The position numbers were made by a program, and so were the translations under genes. Of a stretch of DNA of 64,000 nucleotides, positions 16,740-25,487 are shown piece by piece; the stretch's first letter is position 1, and every line of letters starts with the position of its first letter. Origin of the DNA: Tepidibacter thalassicus DSM 15285 (GTDB taxonomy: Bacteria > Bacillota > Clostridia > Peptostreptococcales > Peptostreptococcaceae); contig NZ_FQXH01000005.1 in NCBI RefSeq assembly GCF_900129915.1, positions 248,001 through 312,000 of the forward strand, read 5' to 3'. The notes under the pieces are model-generated. The model ran no database searches. It was not told the DNA's origin and saw only the letters and a program-made list of their open reading frames with translations.

Positions 16740-18008
16740 ATGAAAATACAAATGCCTAATGAAGTTAAATTTATATTATCTATATTAAACAGCAATAATT
16801 ATGAGGGATATATAGTTGGAGGTTGTGTTAGGGATTCATTGCTTAAAAGAGAGCCAAAAGATTGGGATATAGCTACAAATGCAAAACCTGAAGAAATTAT
16901 AAATTTATTTAAAAAAAATTATAAAGTACTACCTACAGGATTAAAACATGGAACGGTTACAGTAATAATAAATAATAAAAACTATGAAATTACGACGTAT
17001 AGAATTGATGGAGAATATTTTAATAATAGAAAACCTAATAGCGTTGAGTTTATAGATAATATAAAAGAAGATTTAAAAAGAAGAGATTTTACTATAAATG
17101 CCATGGCGTATAATGATCATGTAGGTTTATACGATCCTTTTTATGGGATAAAAGATTTAAAAAGTAAAAAAATAAAGTGTGTGGGAAATTCGGGGGAAAG
17201 ATTTGAAGAAGATGCTTTGAGAATATTAAGAGGAGTTAGATTTGCAACTCAATTAAATTTTGATATAGATAATGAAACAGCAAGTGCAATGAAATTGAAA
17301 AGAAATTTATTAAGCAATATTAGTAAAGAAAGAATTAGAGATGAATTATGCAAAATATTGCTTTCAAAAAAACCATCTATTGGACTTAAGATATTGAAGG
17401 ATTTTAAATTATTAGATTTTATAATTTTGGAATATAAATATTGTTGTGAAGAAGAATTTAATTATATATTATCAATTATAGATAACACTCCAAATAATTT
17501 GATAGTAAGATTGGCAGCTTTATTATATGGTATAGAAAAATTTATTTGTAAATATGAGTTAAAAAATGAGAATGTAGGAAAAAATATATTAAAAAGATTG
17601 AAATTTAATAATAAAATTATTAAATTAGTTTCTGTTTTAGTTAAAGAAGATATAAATGAAAGTATTATTGCAAAAGATAAAATTATTAAAAAGTTAATAA
17701 ATAGAGTAGGCAAAGAAAATATTGATAATTTATTTTACTTGCAAATTGCAAATAGAAAAGCAAGTTTATATGATGATATTGGAGATATATTAAAATTGAA
17801 AGAAAAGGTTTATAAAATATTAAATGAGAAACATCCTTTAACAGTAAAAGAATTGGATATAAACGGGAATGATTTAATTCGAGTAGGATATAAAAAAGGG
17901 AAGCAAATTGGAAAAATGTTAAATTATTTGTTGGATTTAGTTTTAGAAAACCCTGAAATCAATGAAAAAGATATATTAATAAATTTAGCAAAAAATAAGA
18001 TGAGATAA
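16740..18008 (+). CDS. cca: CCA tRNA nucleotidyltransferase / poly(A)-polymerase family
   Basis: Class II nucleotidyltransferase of 422 aa that adds or repairs the CCA end of tRNA. The catalytic motif is GGCVRDSLLKREPKDWDIAT (residues about 22-41), followed by the motif B/C region KRRDFTINAMAYN and the nucleotide-selection region EDALRILRGVRFATQL. It is close in length to Bacillus Cca and has no obvious C-terminal HD-domain motif. The start overlaps the topB operon. Pure poly(A) polymerase activity cannot be excluded from sequence alone. Confidence 0.9.
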   Translation: MKIQMPNEVKFILSILNSNNYEGYIVGGCVRDSLLKREPKDWDIATNAKPEEIINLFKKNYKVLPTGLKHGTVTVIINNKNYEITTYRIDGEYFNNRKPNSVEFIDNIKEDLKRRDFTINAMAYNDHVGLYDPFYGIKDLKSKKIKCVGNSGERFEEDALRILRGVRFATQLNFDIDNETASAMKLKRNLLSNISKERIRDELCKILLSKKPSIGLKILKDFKLLDFIILEYKYCCEEEFNYILSIIDNTPNNLIVRLAALLYGIEKFICKYELKNENVGKNILKRLKFNNKIIKLVSVLVKEDINESIIAKDKIIKKLINRVGKENIDNLFYLQIANRKASLYDDIGDILKLKEKVYKILNEKHPLTVKELDINGNDLIRVGYKKGKQIGKMLNYLLDLVLENPEINEKDILINLAKNKMR

Positions 18009-18074
18009 TTAAGTATAAGAAAATTAAAAAAAGTTTAAACTAAAATTGATAAAATTAAATTTGGGAGGTATATT

Positions 18075-18317
18075 ATGGATAATTTAAGTATTGTAGGAAT
18101 AAGAATAGATAAAAGAACAGATTCTGCTACTAAGGTACAAGAAATATTAACACAAAATGCAGATATTATTTTAAATAGATTTGGTATGCATGATCCAACA
18201 GAAATAAATACCGGTTTAATAACGTTAAATTTAAGATCTGAAAAAAATAGGATAAATAACATGATGAGTCAATTAAGTGAATTGAACGGAGTAAGAGTAA
18301 ATCATATGGAAATATAA
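18075..18317 (+). CDS. TM1266-type iron-only hydrogenase system putative regulator
   Basis: An 80-aa ACT/NikR-C-like domain protein. Recognisable family text: VGIRIDKRTDSATKVQEILTQ at the start, RFGMHD in the middle and LNGVRVNHMEI at the end. The family is found next to or in organisms with [FeFe]-hydrogenase maturation genes and is thought to act as a small-molecule-binding regulator; the ligand is unknown. It has GGGAGG upstream. No hydrogenase gene is within the window. Confidence 0.85.
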   Translation: MDNLSIVGIRIDKRTDSATKVQEILTQNADIILNRFGMHDPTEINTGLITLNLRSEKNRINNMMSQLSELNGVRVNHMEI

Positions 18318-18352
18318 AACAAAGCAGTTCAAATTTTGAACTGCTTTGTTTT
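18316..18352. terminator. Bidirectional terminator
   Basis: AAAACAAAGCAGTTCAAA and its exact complement are separated by one base. A-tract and T-tract flank it on both sides, so it can serve both the forward gene at 18075 and the reverse small gene at 18329. Confidence 0.9.
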
Positions 18353-18493
18353 ATTGTTTATATTTTCGTCTATGAATTTATCTTGTAATGATGTGAATTC
18401 ATCTTCATAATCAAAAAAAATTAGTTCGTGTGTTATTTCCATATTTAGTTTTTTTAGATGTTCTTTAGTGATAAAATCTATTTTTCTATTCAT
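18329..18493 (-). CDS. Small hypothetical protein
   Basis: A 54-aa product (starts MNRKIDFITKEHLKKL, charged, one likely helix). The start ATG at 18493 lies behind a strong AAAGGAGG; a longer in-frame start upstream lacks one. The last codons and the stop lie inside the bidirectional terminator. I do not recognise the family; it lacks the SxELD motif of Spo0E. Confidence 0.5.
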   Translation of the reverse strand: MNRKIDFITKEHLKKLNMEITHELIFFDYEDEFTSLQDKFIDENINNKTKQFKI

Positions 18494-18574
18494 ATATTTT
18501 CCTCCTTTATATTTTTCTAATATTAATTTAACCAATTATAATTAAATATAAATTAGGAATAAAGAGGAAAGAAA

Positions 18575-18787
18575 CTAGTCAATTTTTTTATATGGATATT
18601 TATTTCTTATATTATAGTGAATGTAATAACCAATATAATTTGAATTTATTAAATCTTCATATATATTTTTTGGAACACCTATGTGATGATATTTTTCACC
18701 TGTTGTAAAGTTTATTTTTAGTATTTTTTCATTAGAATCATATTCTATAGATGATATATTATTTAAATTAATATTTTTTTTAATCAT
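18575..18787 (-). CDS. KTSC-domain protein
   Basis: A 70-aa product with the KTSC-domain pattern: ISSIEYDSNEKILKINFTTGEKYHHIGVP, then IYEDLINSNYIGYYIHYNIRNKYPYKKI (read as two blocks). In related proteins the same blocks read SSI.xxIgYD, F.nG..Y.y..VP and G.yfn..Ir..Y...k. The function of KTSC domains is unknown; some are linked to lysyl-tRNA synthetase or phage genes. The start ATG follows AAGGGGGCG. It is monocistronic. Confidence 0.75.
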   Translation of the reverse strand: MIKKNINLNNISSIEYDSNEKILKINFTTGEKYHHIGVPKNIYEDLINSNYIGYYIHYNIRNKYPYKKID

Positions 18788-18982
18788 AAAAATTCGCCCC
18801 CTTAATATAAAAAATATATGTAAATTTTTTAATATAGCTTAAAAATATTATACTAAATTATTCATTAAAAAAATGTAAAAAACTGTTGTCGTTGTATATT
18901 TTTTAAACAAATGAATATTTAAATAAATAGAGTAAAATATATATTTTTTGAAAAAATAATATATAGAGAGGAAGTGAATGAT

Positions 18983-19156
18983 ATGAAAGAACATAAATTT
19001 AAAAAAGGAGAGTACGAAGAAGCAGTAGAACACGCAAAAGAAAGTTTATTGGATAAAAGAATTGGTATAGGACAAATTATGGATGAAACTGGATTAAGCA
19101 AAGAGCAAATAAATAAAATACAAAATAAAATACAAAGAGAAATACATGATGAATAA
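18983..19156 (+). CDS. Small acidic/basic helical protein, helix-turn-helix-like
   Basis: A 57-aa, highly charged product (MKEHKFKKGEYEEAVEHAKE...). The C-terminal half, IGQIMDETGLSKEQINKIQ, resembles a short helix-turn-helix. The ATG at 18983 fits GAGAGGAAG; an in-frame GTG at 18974 overlaps that site and is less likely. Unknown family. It ends just inside a long palindrome. Confidence 0.5.
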   Translation: MKEHKFKKGEYEEAVEHAKESLLDKRIGIGQIMDETGLSKEQINKIQNKIQREIHDE

Positions 19157-19203
19157 ATTCGAATAGGCTATTAACTTTTTAAGTTAATAGCCTATTCGAA
19201 TTT
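19155..19203. terminator. Perfect 22-bp inverted repeat, probable bidirectional terminator
   Basis: AAATTCGAATAGGCTATTAACT with its exact complement around a 5-base A/T centre. The flanking T-runs are short (ATTTATT on each strand), so it is either a weak bidirectional terminator or another palindromic element. Confidence 0.6.
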
Positions 19204-19281
19204 ATTGTGTAAAAAATTTTATATAATTCGATAAATAAAGAACTATAAACAATAAACACAATCAAAAATTCATAAAAACTA

Positions 19282-19310
19282 TTGACTGAGAATTAAGATT
19301 TTATTATCAT
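19282..19310 (+). promoter_or_regulatory. Promoter of the purine permease gene
   Basis: TTGACT and TATCAT with a 17-base spacer, 45 bases before the start codon. No purine riboswitch consensus is present between here and the gene. Confidence 0.6.
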
Positions 19311-19354
19311 TATTTAATGTGTGAATAAATGAATTAAGTCAAGGGAGGATATAT

Positions 19355-20683
19355 ATGAATTTAGAAAGGATTTTTAAATTAAATGAACATAATACAAATA
19401 TTAAAACTGAAATAGTAGCAGGTATTACAACTTTTATGACTATGGCATACATACTTGTTGTTAATCCAACTATATTATCTGCTACAGGTATGGATTTTGG
19501 AGCTTTATTTACTGCGACAGCTTTATCATCAGTTATTGCAACATTAATAATGGCTGTTTATGCAAATCTTCCATTTGCATTAGCTCCAGCTATGGGACCT
19601 AATGCATTTTTTGCTTTTACTGTTGTTTTGGGAATGGGTTATTCTTGGGAATTTGCTTTAACTGCTGTGTTTTTAGAAGGAATTATATTTATTATTCTTT
19701 CTTTTTTTAATGTTAGAGAAGCTATATTAAATGCTATTCCTATGCAATTAAAAAAAGCTGTTTCAGTTGGCATAGGGTTATTTATAGCGTTTTTAGGGCT
19801 TTTTAATTCGGGAATAGTAGTAAGTGGTATGTTTCCAACGTCAGATGGTAAGTTAGATGGAGTTCCAGTTGCGATAGGTCATATTACTTCTGGATCTGGA
19901 TTGCTTGCTTTGATTGGAATTATAATAACGGGATTTTTATTATCAAGAAAAGTTAAAGGAGCACTGCTTATAGGTATATTGACTACAACTATTATTGGAA
20001 TTCCTATGGGAGTAACACAGTTTCCTGAAAATTTAAAATTTGTTAGTGTTCCACCATCTTTAACTCCAATATTATTTAAATTTGAATGGGTCAATATATT
20101 TTCTGTAGATATGCTTGTTGTTTTATTTACTTTTTTATTTGTCGATATGTTTGATACTATTGGAACATTAGTAGGAGTTGCTACAAAAGCAGATATGTTA
20201 GATGAAAATGGAAATGTACCTAATGCTAAACAAGCTTTGTTTTCAGATGCAATAGGAACTACTATTGGTGCTATATTTGGGACAAGTACAGTTTCAACAT
20301 TTGTTGAAAGTGCATCAGGTGTTGCTGATGGTGGGAAAACAGGGCTTACTGCTTTATCTACTGCAGTAATGTTTATTATATCATTATTTTTGTCACCTTT
20401 ATTTATAATGATACCATCTGCAGCTACAGCTCCAGCATTAATTTTAGTTGGGCTTTTTATGATGTCACCGATAAAGGATATAAATTTTGATGATTTTACT
20501 GAAGCAATTCCTGCATTTTTAACAATAATAATGATGCCTCTTACATATAGTATTGCAGAAGGTATAGTGTTTGGAATGTTAAGCTATGTAATATTGAAAT
20601 TATTGTCAGGAAATAAAAAAGAAATATCGCCTTTAATGTATGTTGTTTCAGTATTGTTTATTGTAAAAATAATACTTGGTTAA
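19355..20683 (+). CDS. pbuG: NCS2 (AzgA/PbuG-type) adenine/guanine/hypoxanthine permease
   Basis: A 442-aa polytopic membrane protein. The N-terminus NTNIKTEIVAGITTFMTMAYILVVNP and the motif LAPAMGPNAFFAF are diagnostic of the AzgA/PbuG branch of nucleobase:cation symporters. DMFDTIGTLVGVA and SASGVADGGKTGLTAL mark the second repeat. Which base is preferred cannot be told; PbuG and PbuO paralogues differ little. Monocistronic with its own promoter and a strong terminator. Confidence 0.9.
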   Translation: MNLERIFKLNEHNTNIKTEIVAGITTFMTMAYILVVNPTILSATGMDFGALFTATALSSVIATLIMAVYANLPFALAPAMGPNAFFAFTVVLGMGYSWEFALTAVFLEGIIFIILSFFNVREAILNAIPMQLKKAVSVGIGLFIAFLGLFNSGIVVSGMFPTSDGKLDGVPVAIGHITSGSGLLALIGIIITGFLLSRKVKGALLIGILTTTIIGIPMGVTQFPENLKFVSVPPSLTPILFKFEWVNIFSVDMLVVLFTFLFVDMFDTIGTLVGVATKADMLDENGNVPNAKQALFSDAIGTTIGAIFGTSTVSTFVESASGVADGGKTGLTALSTAVMFIISLFLSPLFIMIPSAATAPALILVGLFMMSPIKDINFDDFTEAIPAFLTIIMMPLTYSIAEGIVFGMLSYVILKLLSGNKKEISPLMYVVSVLFIVKIILG

Positions 20684-20719
20684 AAATAAAACGCAGTTGT
20701 ATAACTGCGTTTTATTTTT
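20682..20719 (+). terminator. Terminator of pbuG
   Basis: AAAAATAAAACGCAGTT with its exact complement, 4-base loop, T-rich 3' arm. Confidence 0.9.
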
Positions 20720-20839
20720 AAAATTATACATATTAAACATGGCGAAATTTAGTATAATATGTTAGAATATCGTTAAACGTATCAAAAATATAACTGCCTA
20801 TACAAAAATTATTATATATTTTGACAGGAGGTTTATTAA

Positions 20840-22312
20840 ATGACACATAATAACGTAAGCATACTTATATCTTTTGGAATTTATTTATTGGGTATGTTAA
20901 TTATAGGTTTTATATTTTATAAGAAAACAAAGAATTTATCTGATTATGTATTAGGAGGGAGAGGCCTTAATAGTTGGGTAACTGCATTAAGCTCTCAAGC
21001 ATCTGATATGAGCGGATGGTTATTGATGGGTTTGCCAGGATATGCATATTTATCAGGGTTTGAATCAATTTGGATAGCGATTGGTTTGGCTATAGGAACA
21101 TATATAAATTGGAAATTTATAGCAAAAAGACTTCGTCAATATACTGAAGTAGCAGGAGATTCTATTACTTTATCAGTTTATTTTGAAAATAGATTTAGAG
21201 ATAAGTCTAAAGTACTTAGAACTGTATCTGCTGTATTTATATTAATTTTTTTCATATTATATACGTCTTCAGGACTTGTAGCAGGTGGTAAATTATTTAG
21301 CACAGTATTTAATATGTCATACATAACGGCACTTACTGTTGGATCAATTGTTGTAATTTCCTATACGTTTCTCGGTGGATTTATGGCTGTCAGTTGGACT
21401 GATTTTTTTCAAGGAATGCTTATGTTTTTTGCAATTCTAGCTGTTCCGATAGTTGGCATGTTTAAAGTAGGAGGGATTTTTAATATTATAAATAATATAA
21501 ATCCTGAATTTTTAAATCCTTTTACAACCGCAGATGGAAATCTAATCAAAATTATTCCGGTACTTTCTTTATTAGCATGGGGATTTGGGTATTTTGGACA
21601 ACCGCATATATTAGCAAGATTTATGGCTATTTCTTCTCCAGAAAAAATAAAAGAGGCGAGAAGAATTGCTATGATATGGGTGATTATTAGTCTTGGTGCT
21701 GCAGTGTTAGTTGGTATAGTTGGTAGGGTATATCTTACACCAACACTTCAACAAACTGATTCTGAAACTGTATTTATGATTATGGTTAATTCGATATTTC
21801 CAAGTGCATTTGCAGGCATATTTTTAGCTGCGATTTTAGCTGCTATAATGAGTACGGCAGATTCACAACTTTTGGTTGCTGCTTCAGCATTTACAGAAGA
21901 TATATATAAAGTTTTAATTAAAAAGAATGCAAGTGAAAGGGAATTAGTATGGGTAAGTAGAATTACAGTTATAATTATTGCTGTAGTTGCATATATATTA
22001 GCTTTGAATCCAGATAGTTCTGTTTTAGATTTAGTAGCGTATGCTTGGGCTGGATTTGGAGCTGCATTTGGACCAGTTGTTATATTTTCTTTATTTTGGA
22101 ATAGGATGACTGTTAAAGGGGCTGCTGCTGGAATGATAGCAGGAGGTGTTACTGTGTTGATTTGGAAACACCTTCATGGAGGTATTTTTGATCTTTATGA
22201 AATTGTACCAGGATTTGTATTAAGTATTATAGCAATAATTATTTTTAGTTTAATGGACAAAGAACCTTCTAAAGAAATTATAGATGAGTTTAATAGAGTA
22301 AAAAATTATTAA
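20840..22312 (+). CDS. putP: Sodium/proline symporter PutP
   Basis: A 490-aa solute:sodium symporter with about 13 membrane segments. Visible PutP features: SDYVLGGRGLNSWVTALSSQASDMSGWLLMGLPG near the N-terminus (read in parts), SFLGGF-type segment TFLGGFMAVSWTDFFQG, and LAAIMSTADSQLLVAASAF in the sodium-binding helix. The following gene is proC (20 bases downstream), so proline uptake and the last proline-synthesis step are linked. The start ATG follows AGGAGG. Confidence 0.92.
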   Translation: MTHNNVSILISFGIYLLGMLIIGFIFYKKTKNLSDYVLGGRGLNSWVTALSSQASDMSGWLLMGLPGYAYLSGFESIWIAIGLAIGTYINWKFIAKRLRQYTEVAGDSITLSVYFENRFRDKSKVLRTVSAVFILIFFILYTSSGLVAGGKLFSTVFNMSYITALTVGSIVVISYTFLGGFMAVSWTDFFQGMLMFFAILAVPIVGMFKVGGIFNIINNINPEFLNPFTTADGNLIKIIPVLSLLAWGFGYFGQPHILARFMAISSPEKIKEARRIAMIWVIISLGAAVLVGIVGRVYLTPTLQQTDSETVFMIMVNSIFPSAFAGIFLAAILAAIMSTADSQLLVAASAFTEDIYKVLIKKNASERELVWVSRITVIIIAVVAYILALNPDSSVLDLVAYAWAGFGAAFGPVVIFSLFWNRMTVKGAAAGMIAGGVTVLIWKHLHGGIFDLYEIVPGFVLSIIAIIIFSLMDKEPSKEIIDEFNRVKNY

Positions 22313-22332
22313 TGGAAATGTGAGGGGGAGAA

Positions 22333-23148
22333 ATGGATAAAATAATAGGTTTTATAGGTTGTGGAAATATGACAAAAGCTATGATTGGGGGGATAATTAA
22401 GTCAAATTTAGTAAATCCTAAAAATTTGATTATATCTGATATTCATAAAAAAAATTTAGATTTTGTATCAAATAAATACAATGTAAAAACAGTAAATGAT
22501 AACAAAGAGCTGGCAAAAAAATCAGATATTATAGTATTGGCGATAAAGCCTAATATATATAATTTGGTAATTGATGAAATAAAAGATTTTGTAAAAAAAG
22601 ATGTTATAATAGTTACTATTGCGGCAGGTAAATCTATAAATAATGTTGAAATTGAATTTGGAAAAGATATTAAAATTGTCAGAACAATGCCTAATACACC
22701 AGTTTTTGTAGGAGAAGGAATGACAGGTATATGTTATAATGATAAAATATCAAAAGAAGAATTAGAAGAAGTAGTTGGAATATTTAAGTGTTTTGGAAAA
22801 ACAGAGATAATTGATGAAAAACTAATGGACGTAGTTGTTTCAACTAGCGGTTCTTCACCTGCGTATGTATTTATGTTTATTGAAGCTATGGCAGACGCTG
22901 CGGTACTTGATGGTATGTCTAGAGATAAAGCTTACAAAATGGCTGCTCAATCAGTACTTGGAGCTGCAAAAATGGTATTAGAAACAGGAAAACATCCAGG
23001 AGAACTTAAAGATATGGTATGTTCTCCTGGCGGAACTACAATAGAGGCAGTTATATCTTTGGAAGAAGATGCTTTTAGGGCATCAGTTATTAAGGCTATG
23101 AGAAAATGCACACAAAAATCTAAAGAAATGGCAAAAACCACGATTTAA
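22333..23148 (+). CDS. proC: Pyrroline-5-carboxylate reductase
   Basis: A 271-aa NAD(P)H-dependent enzyme making proline from P5C. The Rossmann motif GFIGCGNMTKAMIGG is at the start, VRTMPNTPVFVGEGMTG is the substrate region, and SGSSPAYVFMFIEAMADAAV plus CSPGGTTIEAV form the dimer/P5C site. Cytoplasmic. The stop codon lies in the middle of the terminator hairpin. Confidence 0.95.
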   Translation: MDKIIGFIGCGNMTKAMIGGIIKSNLVNPKNLIISDIHKKNLDFVSNKYNVKTVNDNKELAKKSDIIVLAIKPNIYNLVIDEIKDFVKKDVIIVTIAAGKSINNVEIEFGKDIKIVRTMPNTPVFVGEGMTGICYNDKISKEELEEVVGIFKCFGKTEIIDEKLMDVVVSTSGSSPAYVFMFIEAMADAAVLDGMSRDKAYKMAAQSVLGAAKMVLETGKHPGELKDMVCSPGGTTIEAVISLEEDAFRASVIKAMRKCTQKSKEMAKTTI

Positions 23149-23161
23149 ATCGTGGTTTTTG
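23132..23161 (+). terminator. Terminator overlapping the proC stop codon
   Basis: CAAAAACCACGATTT with its complement and a T-run; the TAA of proC sits at the centre. Confidence 0.85.
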
Positions 23162-23262
23162 TTGTTAATAATTTCCTAGTAGAAATAAAACACTAAAAAA
23201 ACATAAAAAAAACAAATACAGAAATAATATATACAAAACCAAAAAAAGAAAGGAAAGATAAT

Positions 23263-23553
23263 ATGTTAGAAAAATTATCAAAAAATCAATTTATAAAAAT
23301 GACAAAACCAAAAGATGGATCAGTAGAATATGGATTAGTATTAAATGAAAATGAAGAAAAAAAAGAATATGAAATTTTATCAATTGGTTTCACAAATAAA
23401 AATGGTGAATTTTTATGTTATCCAACAGAAGTGGAAAACATAAAAGAAAAACTTAAAATTGACGACAGAATTTTTGAAGAAGTAAAAGAAAAAAAAATAA
23501 AAAGAAAAATGAACAAATGGTTAGAAGTAAATAAAAATAAATTTAAAAATTGA
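23263..23553 (+). CDS. Small lysine/glutamate-rich hypothetical protein
   Basis: A 96-aa, highly charged product with a beta-rich N-terminal half (YGLVLNENEEKKEYEILSIGF) and a basic C-terminus (KEKKIKRKMNKWLEVNKNKFKN, end). The start ATG has GAAAGGAAAG upstream. Followed by its own terminator. No family recognised. Confidence 0.55.
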   Translation: MLEKLSKNQFIKMTKPKDGSVEYGLVLNENEEKKEYEILSIGFTNKNGEFLCYPTEVENIKEKLKIDDRIFEEVKEKKIKRKMNKWLEVNKNKFKN

Positions 23554-23556
23554 TTT

Positions 23557-23598
23557 AAAAATAAACCATGGCTATTTAAGCTATGGTTTATTTTTAAA
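23557..23598 (+). terminator. Terminator
   Basis: TTTAAAAATAAACCATGGCT pairs with AGCTATGGTTTATTTTTAAA around a 5-base loop (one G-U pair). One CCATGG site of the window-wide set lies in this stem. Confidence 0.8.
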
Positions 23599-23640
23599 TC
23601 AAAAATGATATAATAAAAAAAAAGAGTGAGGGGGATAAAA

Positions 23641-25440
23641 TTGAGAATATACTCTACTAATATAATTTCAGAATTAGATTCTCTAAGAATAAAAGATAGC
23701 GAAAAAGCTTTCTATAAACATTTTAAAAAAAAATTAAAAGGAATAGGAATAACTAAAATAGTTCCTGTAAAAGGTATAAATATTGATTTGATGTACATTG
23801 AAAGAAATAATATATTATTTATAAAATTTATGGATACAAATGAAGATATATATTCAATATTAGAAGAAGAATTATTAGAAGTAATGGAAGAAGAATATAA
23901 TAGTTTAGTAAGTGAAATTAAATTATTTAATTTAGATATTAAATACAATTTGATATATATAATGCCTTATGTTGATGTAAATAACAATGAAGAATTTGAT
24001 AATTTTATAAAAAATCATATTATAGATAGAAATGGTTATAAACAACTAATACAAAATCCAGATACTATAAATAAATATCTAAAAGGTGAAAATGAAGATG
24101 TGCTATTAAATTTATTTAGATTTTACATATGTCCAGAATATCATGTAATAAAAAAAGAAGAAAATAATAGACTTATAAATAAAGATTTCAAAAGAATATC
24201 TTTTTTTAAAGAAGATTATAAATATACTGCATTATTTTTGAGTTCATTTCAACTTAAAAAAATAAATTCAATAAAATATGGTAATACTTTATTTTTGGGT
24301 CCTGCTGGAAGTGGAAAAACTACACTTTTAACTTCAAGAGCTATTAAACTTTCTAGACTTTATCCAAAGGACAAATTTTTATTTATAACATTTAATAAAC
24401 AACTTATGAATGATATAAAAAATCAAATTGATATATTAGGAAAAAATCTTAAAAATTTAGAAATATACAATTTTCATGGATTTATATTTAAACTTGCAAA
24501 ACAATTTGATTTAGTGATAGATTACACAAAATTAAAAGAAAATTTTTCTAAGTACTTCGAAAATGTATTTTTGCAAGTTAAAAATGTTTTAAAAAACACA
24601 AATATATATAAAGGAATATTTATAGATGAATGTGAAAATTTTAATAAAGAAGAAATAAAATTTTTAGAAAGTATACTTTATAAATCTAAAAATATTTTTA
24701 ATATATCAGCAGATAAAAGAAAAGATATAAAAAATAATTTAAAATCATTTATAGGACCATGGGAAATACTAGATTTTAATGATATTATTAAATTTAATCA
24801 TAATTATAGACAAACTCAAAAAATGACTTTATTTATAAACAATTTTACTCAAAATACATTAGAATATATTAAAAATTTTGATGTAAATTTTCCAAAGGAT
24901 TATTATTTAAAAACAAAATCTTTTAGAAAAGAAGGAGAAAAAGTAGAAATAATAACAGTATCTGATATTGAAGAAAAAATAAAATCTATAATTTGGGAAA
25001 TAGAATATCTTGTAAAACAAAAAGGGTTAAAGTATTCTGATATAGTTATTATTTATCCTTACAATAAAAGAAAATTAAAAAACGGAAATATGATTTATTT
25101 TCAATATATACTTAGAAAAGCCTTAGAAGATAGAAATATTCCTTATATATATTCTAATGATGAATTAATCAATTTGAGTAACAAAATGGGAGTTACAATA
25201 TCAAATATATATTCCATTAATAATCTTGAATATAGAGCGGTAATATTTTGTCAAATTGAAATGCTTTATAGCCACAATCTCAATGAGAAAAATACTAATT
25301 ATGAAATCGGTAACTTTATAAAAAATTTAAACATTATATATATAGCTTTAACTCGAGCTATAGATTATTTAATAATTATAACCACATTTAAAGAAGAAAA
25401 TAGCGATATAATAAAAATACTAAACAATTCATTAGAATGA
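23641..25440 (+). CDS. UvrD/Rep-like superfamily 1 helicase-type ATPase
   Basis: A 599-aa protein. The Walker A motif GPAGSGKTTL lies at about residue 219. Other SF1A motifs: FITFNKQL (Ia), FIDECENF (Walker B, where the usual DEAQ is DECE), NYRQT (motif IV-like) and NIIYIALTRAIDYLIIIT (motif VI). Motif III (GDxxQ) is replaced by SADKRKD, so helicase activity could be altered. The first ~200 residues match nothing I recognise and lie where NERD-type helicases carry a nuclease-like domain. The start is a TTG 6 bases behind GTGAGGGGG. It stands alone between terminators. Possible roles are DNA repair or defence; neither is shown by its neighbours. Confidence 0.7.
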   Translation: MRIYSTNIISELDSLRIKDSEKAFYKHFKKKLKGIGITKIVPVKGINIDLMYIERNNILFIKFMDTNEDIYSILEEELLEVMEEEYNSLVSEIKLFNLDIKYNLIYIMPYVDVNNNEEFDNFIKNHIIDRNGYKQLIQNPDTINKYLKGENEDVLLNLFRFYICPEYHVIKKEENNRLINKDFKRISFFKEDYKYTALFLSSFQLKKINSIKYGNTLFLGPAGSGKTTLLTSRAIKLSRLYPKDKFLFITFNKQLMNDIKNQIDILGKNLKNLEIYNFHGFIFKLAKQFDLVIDYTKLKENFSKYFENVFLQVKNVLKNTNIYKGIFIDECENFNKEEIKFLESILYKSKNIFNISADKRKDIKNNLKSFIGPWEILDFNDIIKFNHNYRQTQKMTLFINNFTQNTLEYIKNFDVNFPKDYYLKTKSFRKEGEKVEIITVSDIEEKIKSIIWEIEYLVKQKGLKYSDIVIIYPYNKRKLKNGNMIYFQYILRKALEDRNIPYIYSNDELINLSNKMGVTISNIYSINNLEYRAVIFCQIEMLYSHNLNEKNTNYEIGNFIKNLNIIYIALTRAIDYLIIITTFKEENSDIIKILNNSLE

Positions 25441-25453
25441 TTGTTGATAAAAT

Positions 25454-25487
25454 AAAAATGTAGGAGAAGTGATTTTCCTACATTTTT
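25454..25487. terminator. Bidirectional terminator between helicase gene and uppP
   Basis: AAAAATGTAGGA and its complement with a 10-base loop and T-tracts on both strands; the genes on either side converge. Confidence 0.85.

Noticed and set aside
18329..18493. Second Spo0E-like gene
   Set aside because: Size is right but the SxELD motif is missing.
19204..19354. Purine riboswitch before the purine permease gene
   Set aside because: None of the conserved aptamer loops is present; only a promoter and ribosome binding site are seen.
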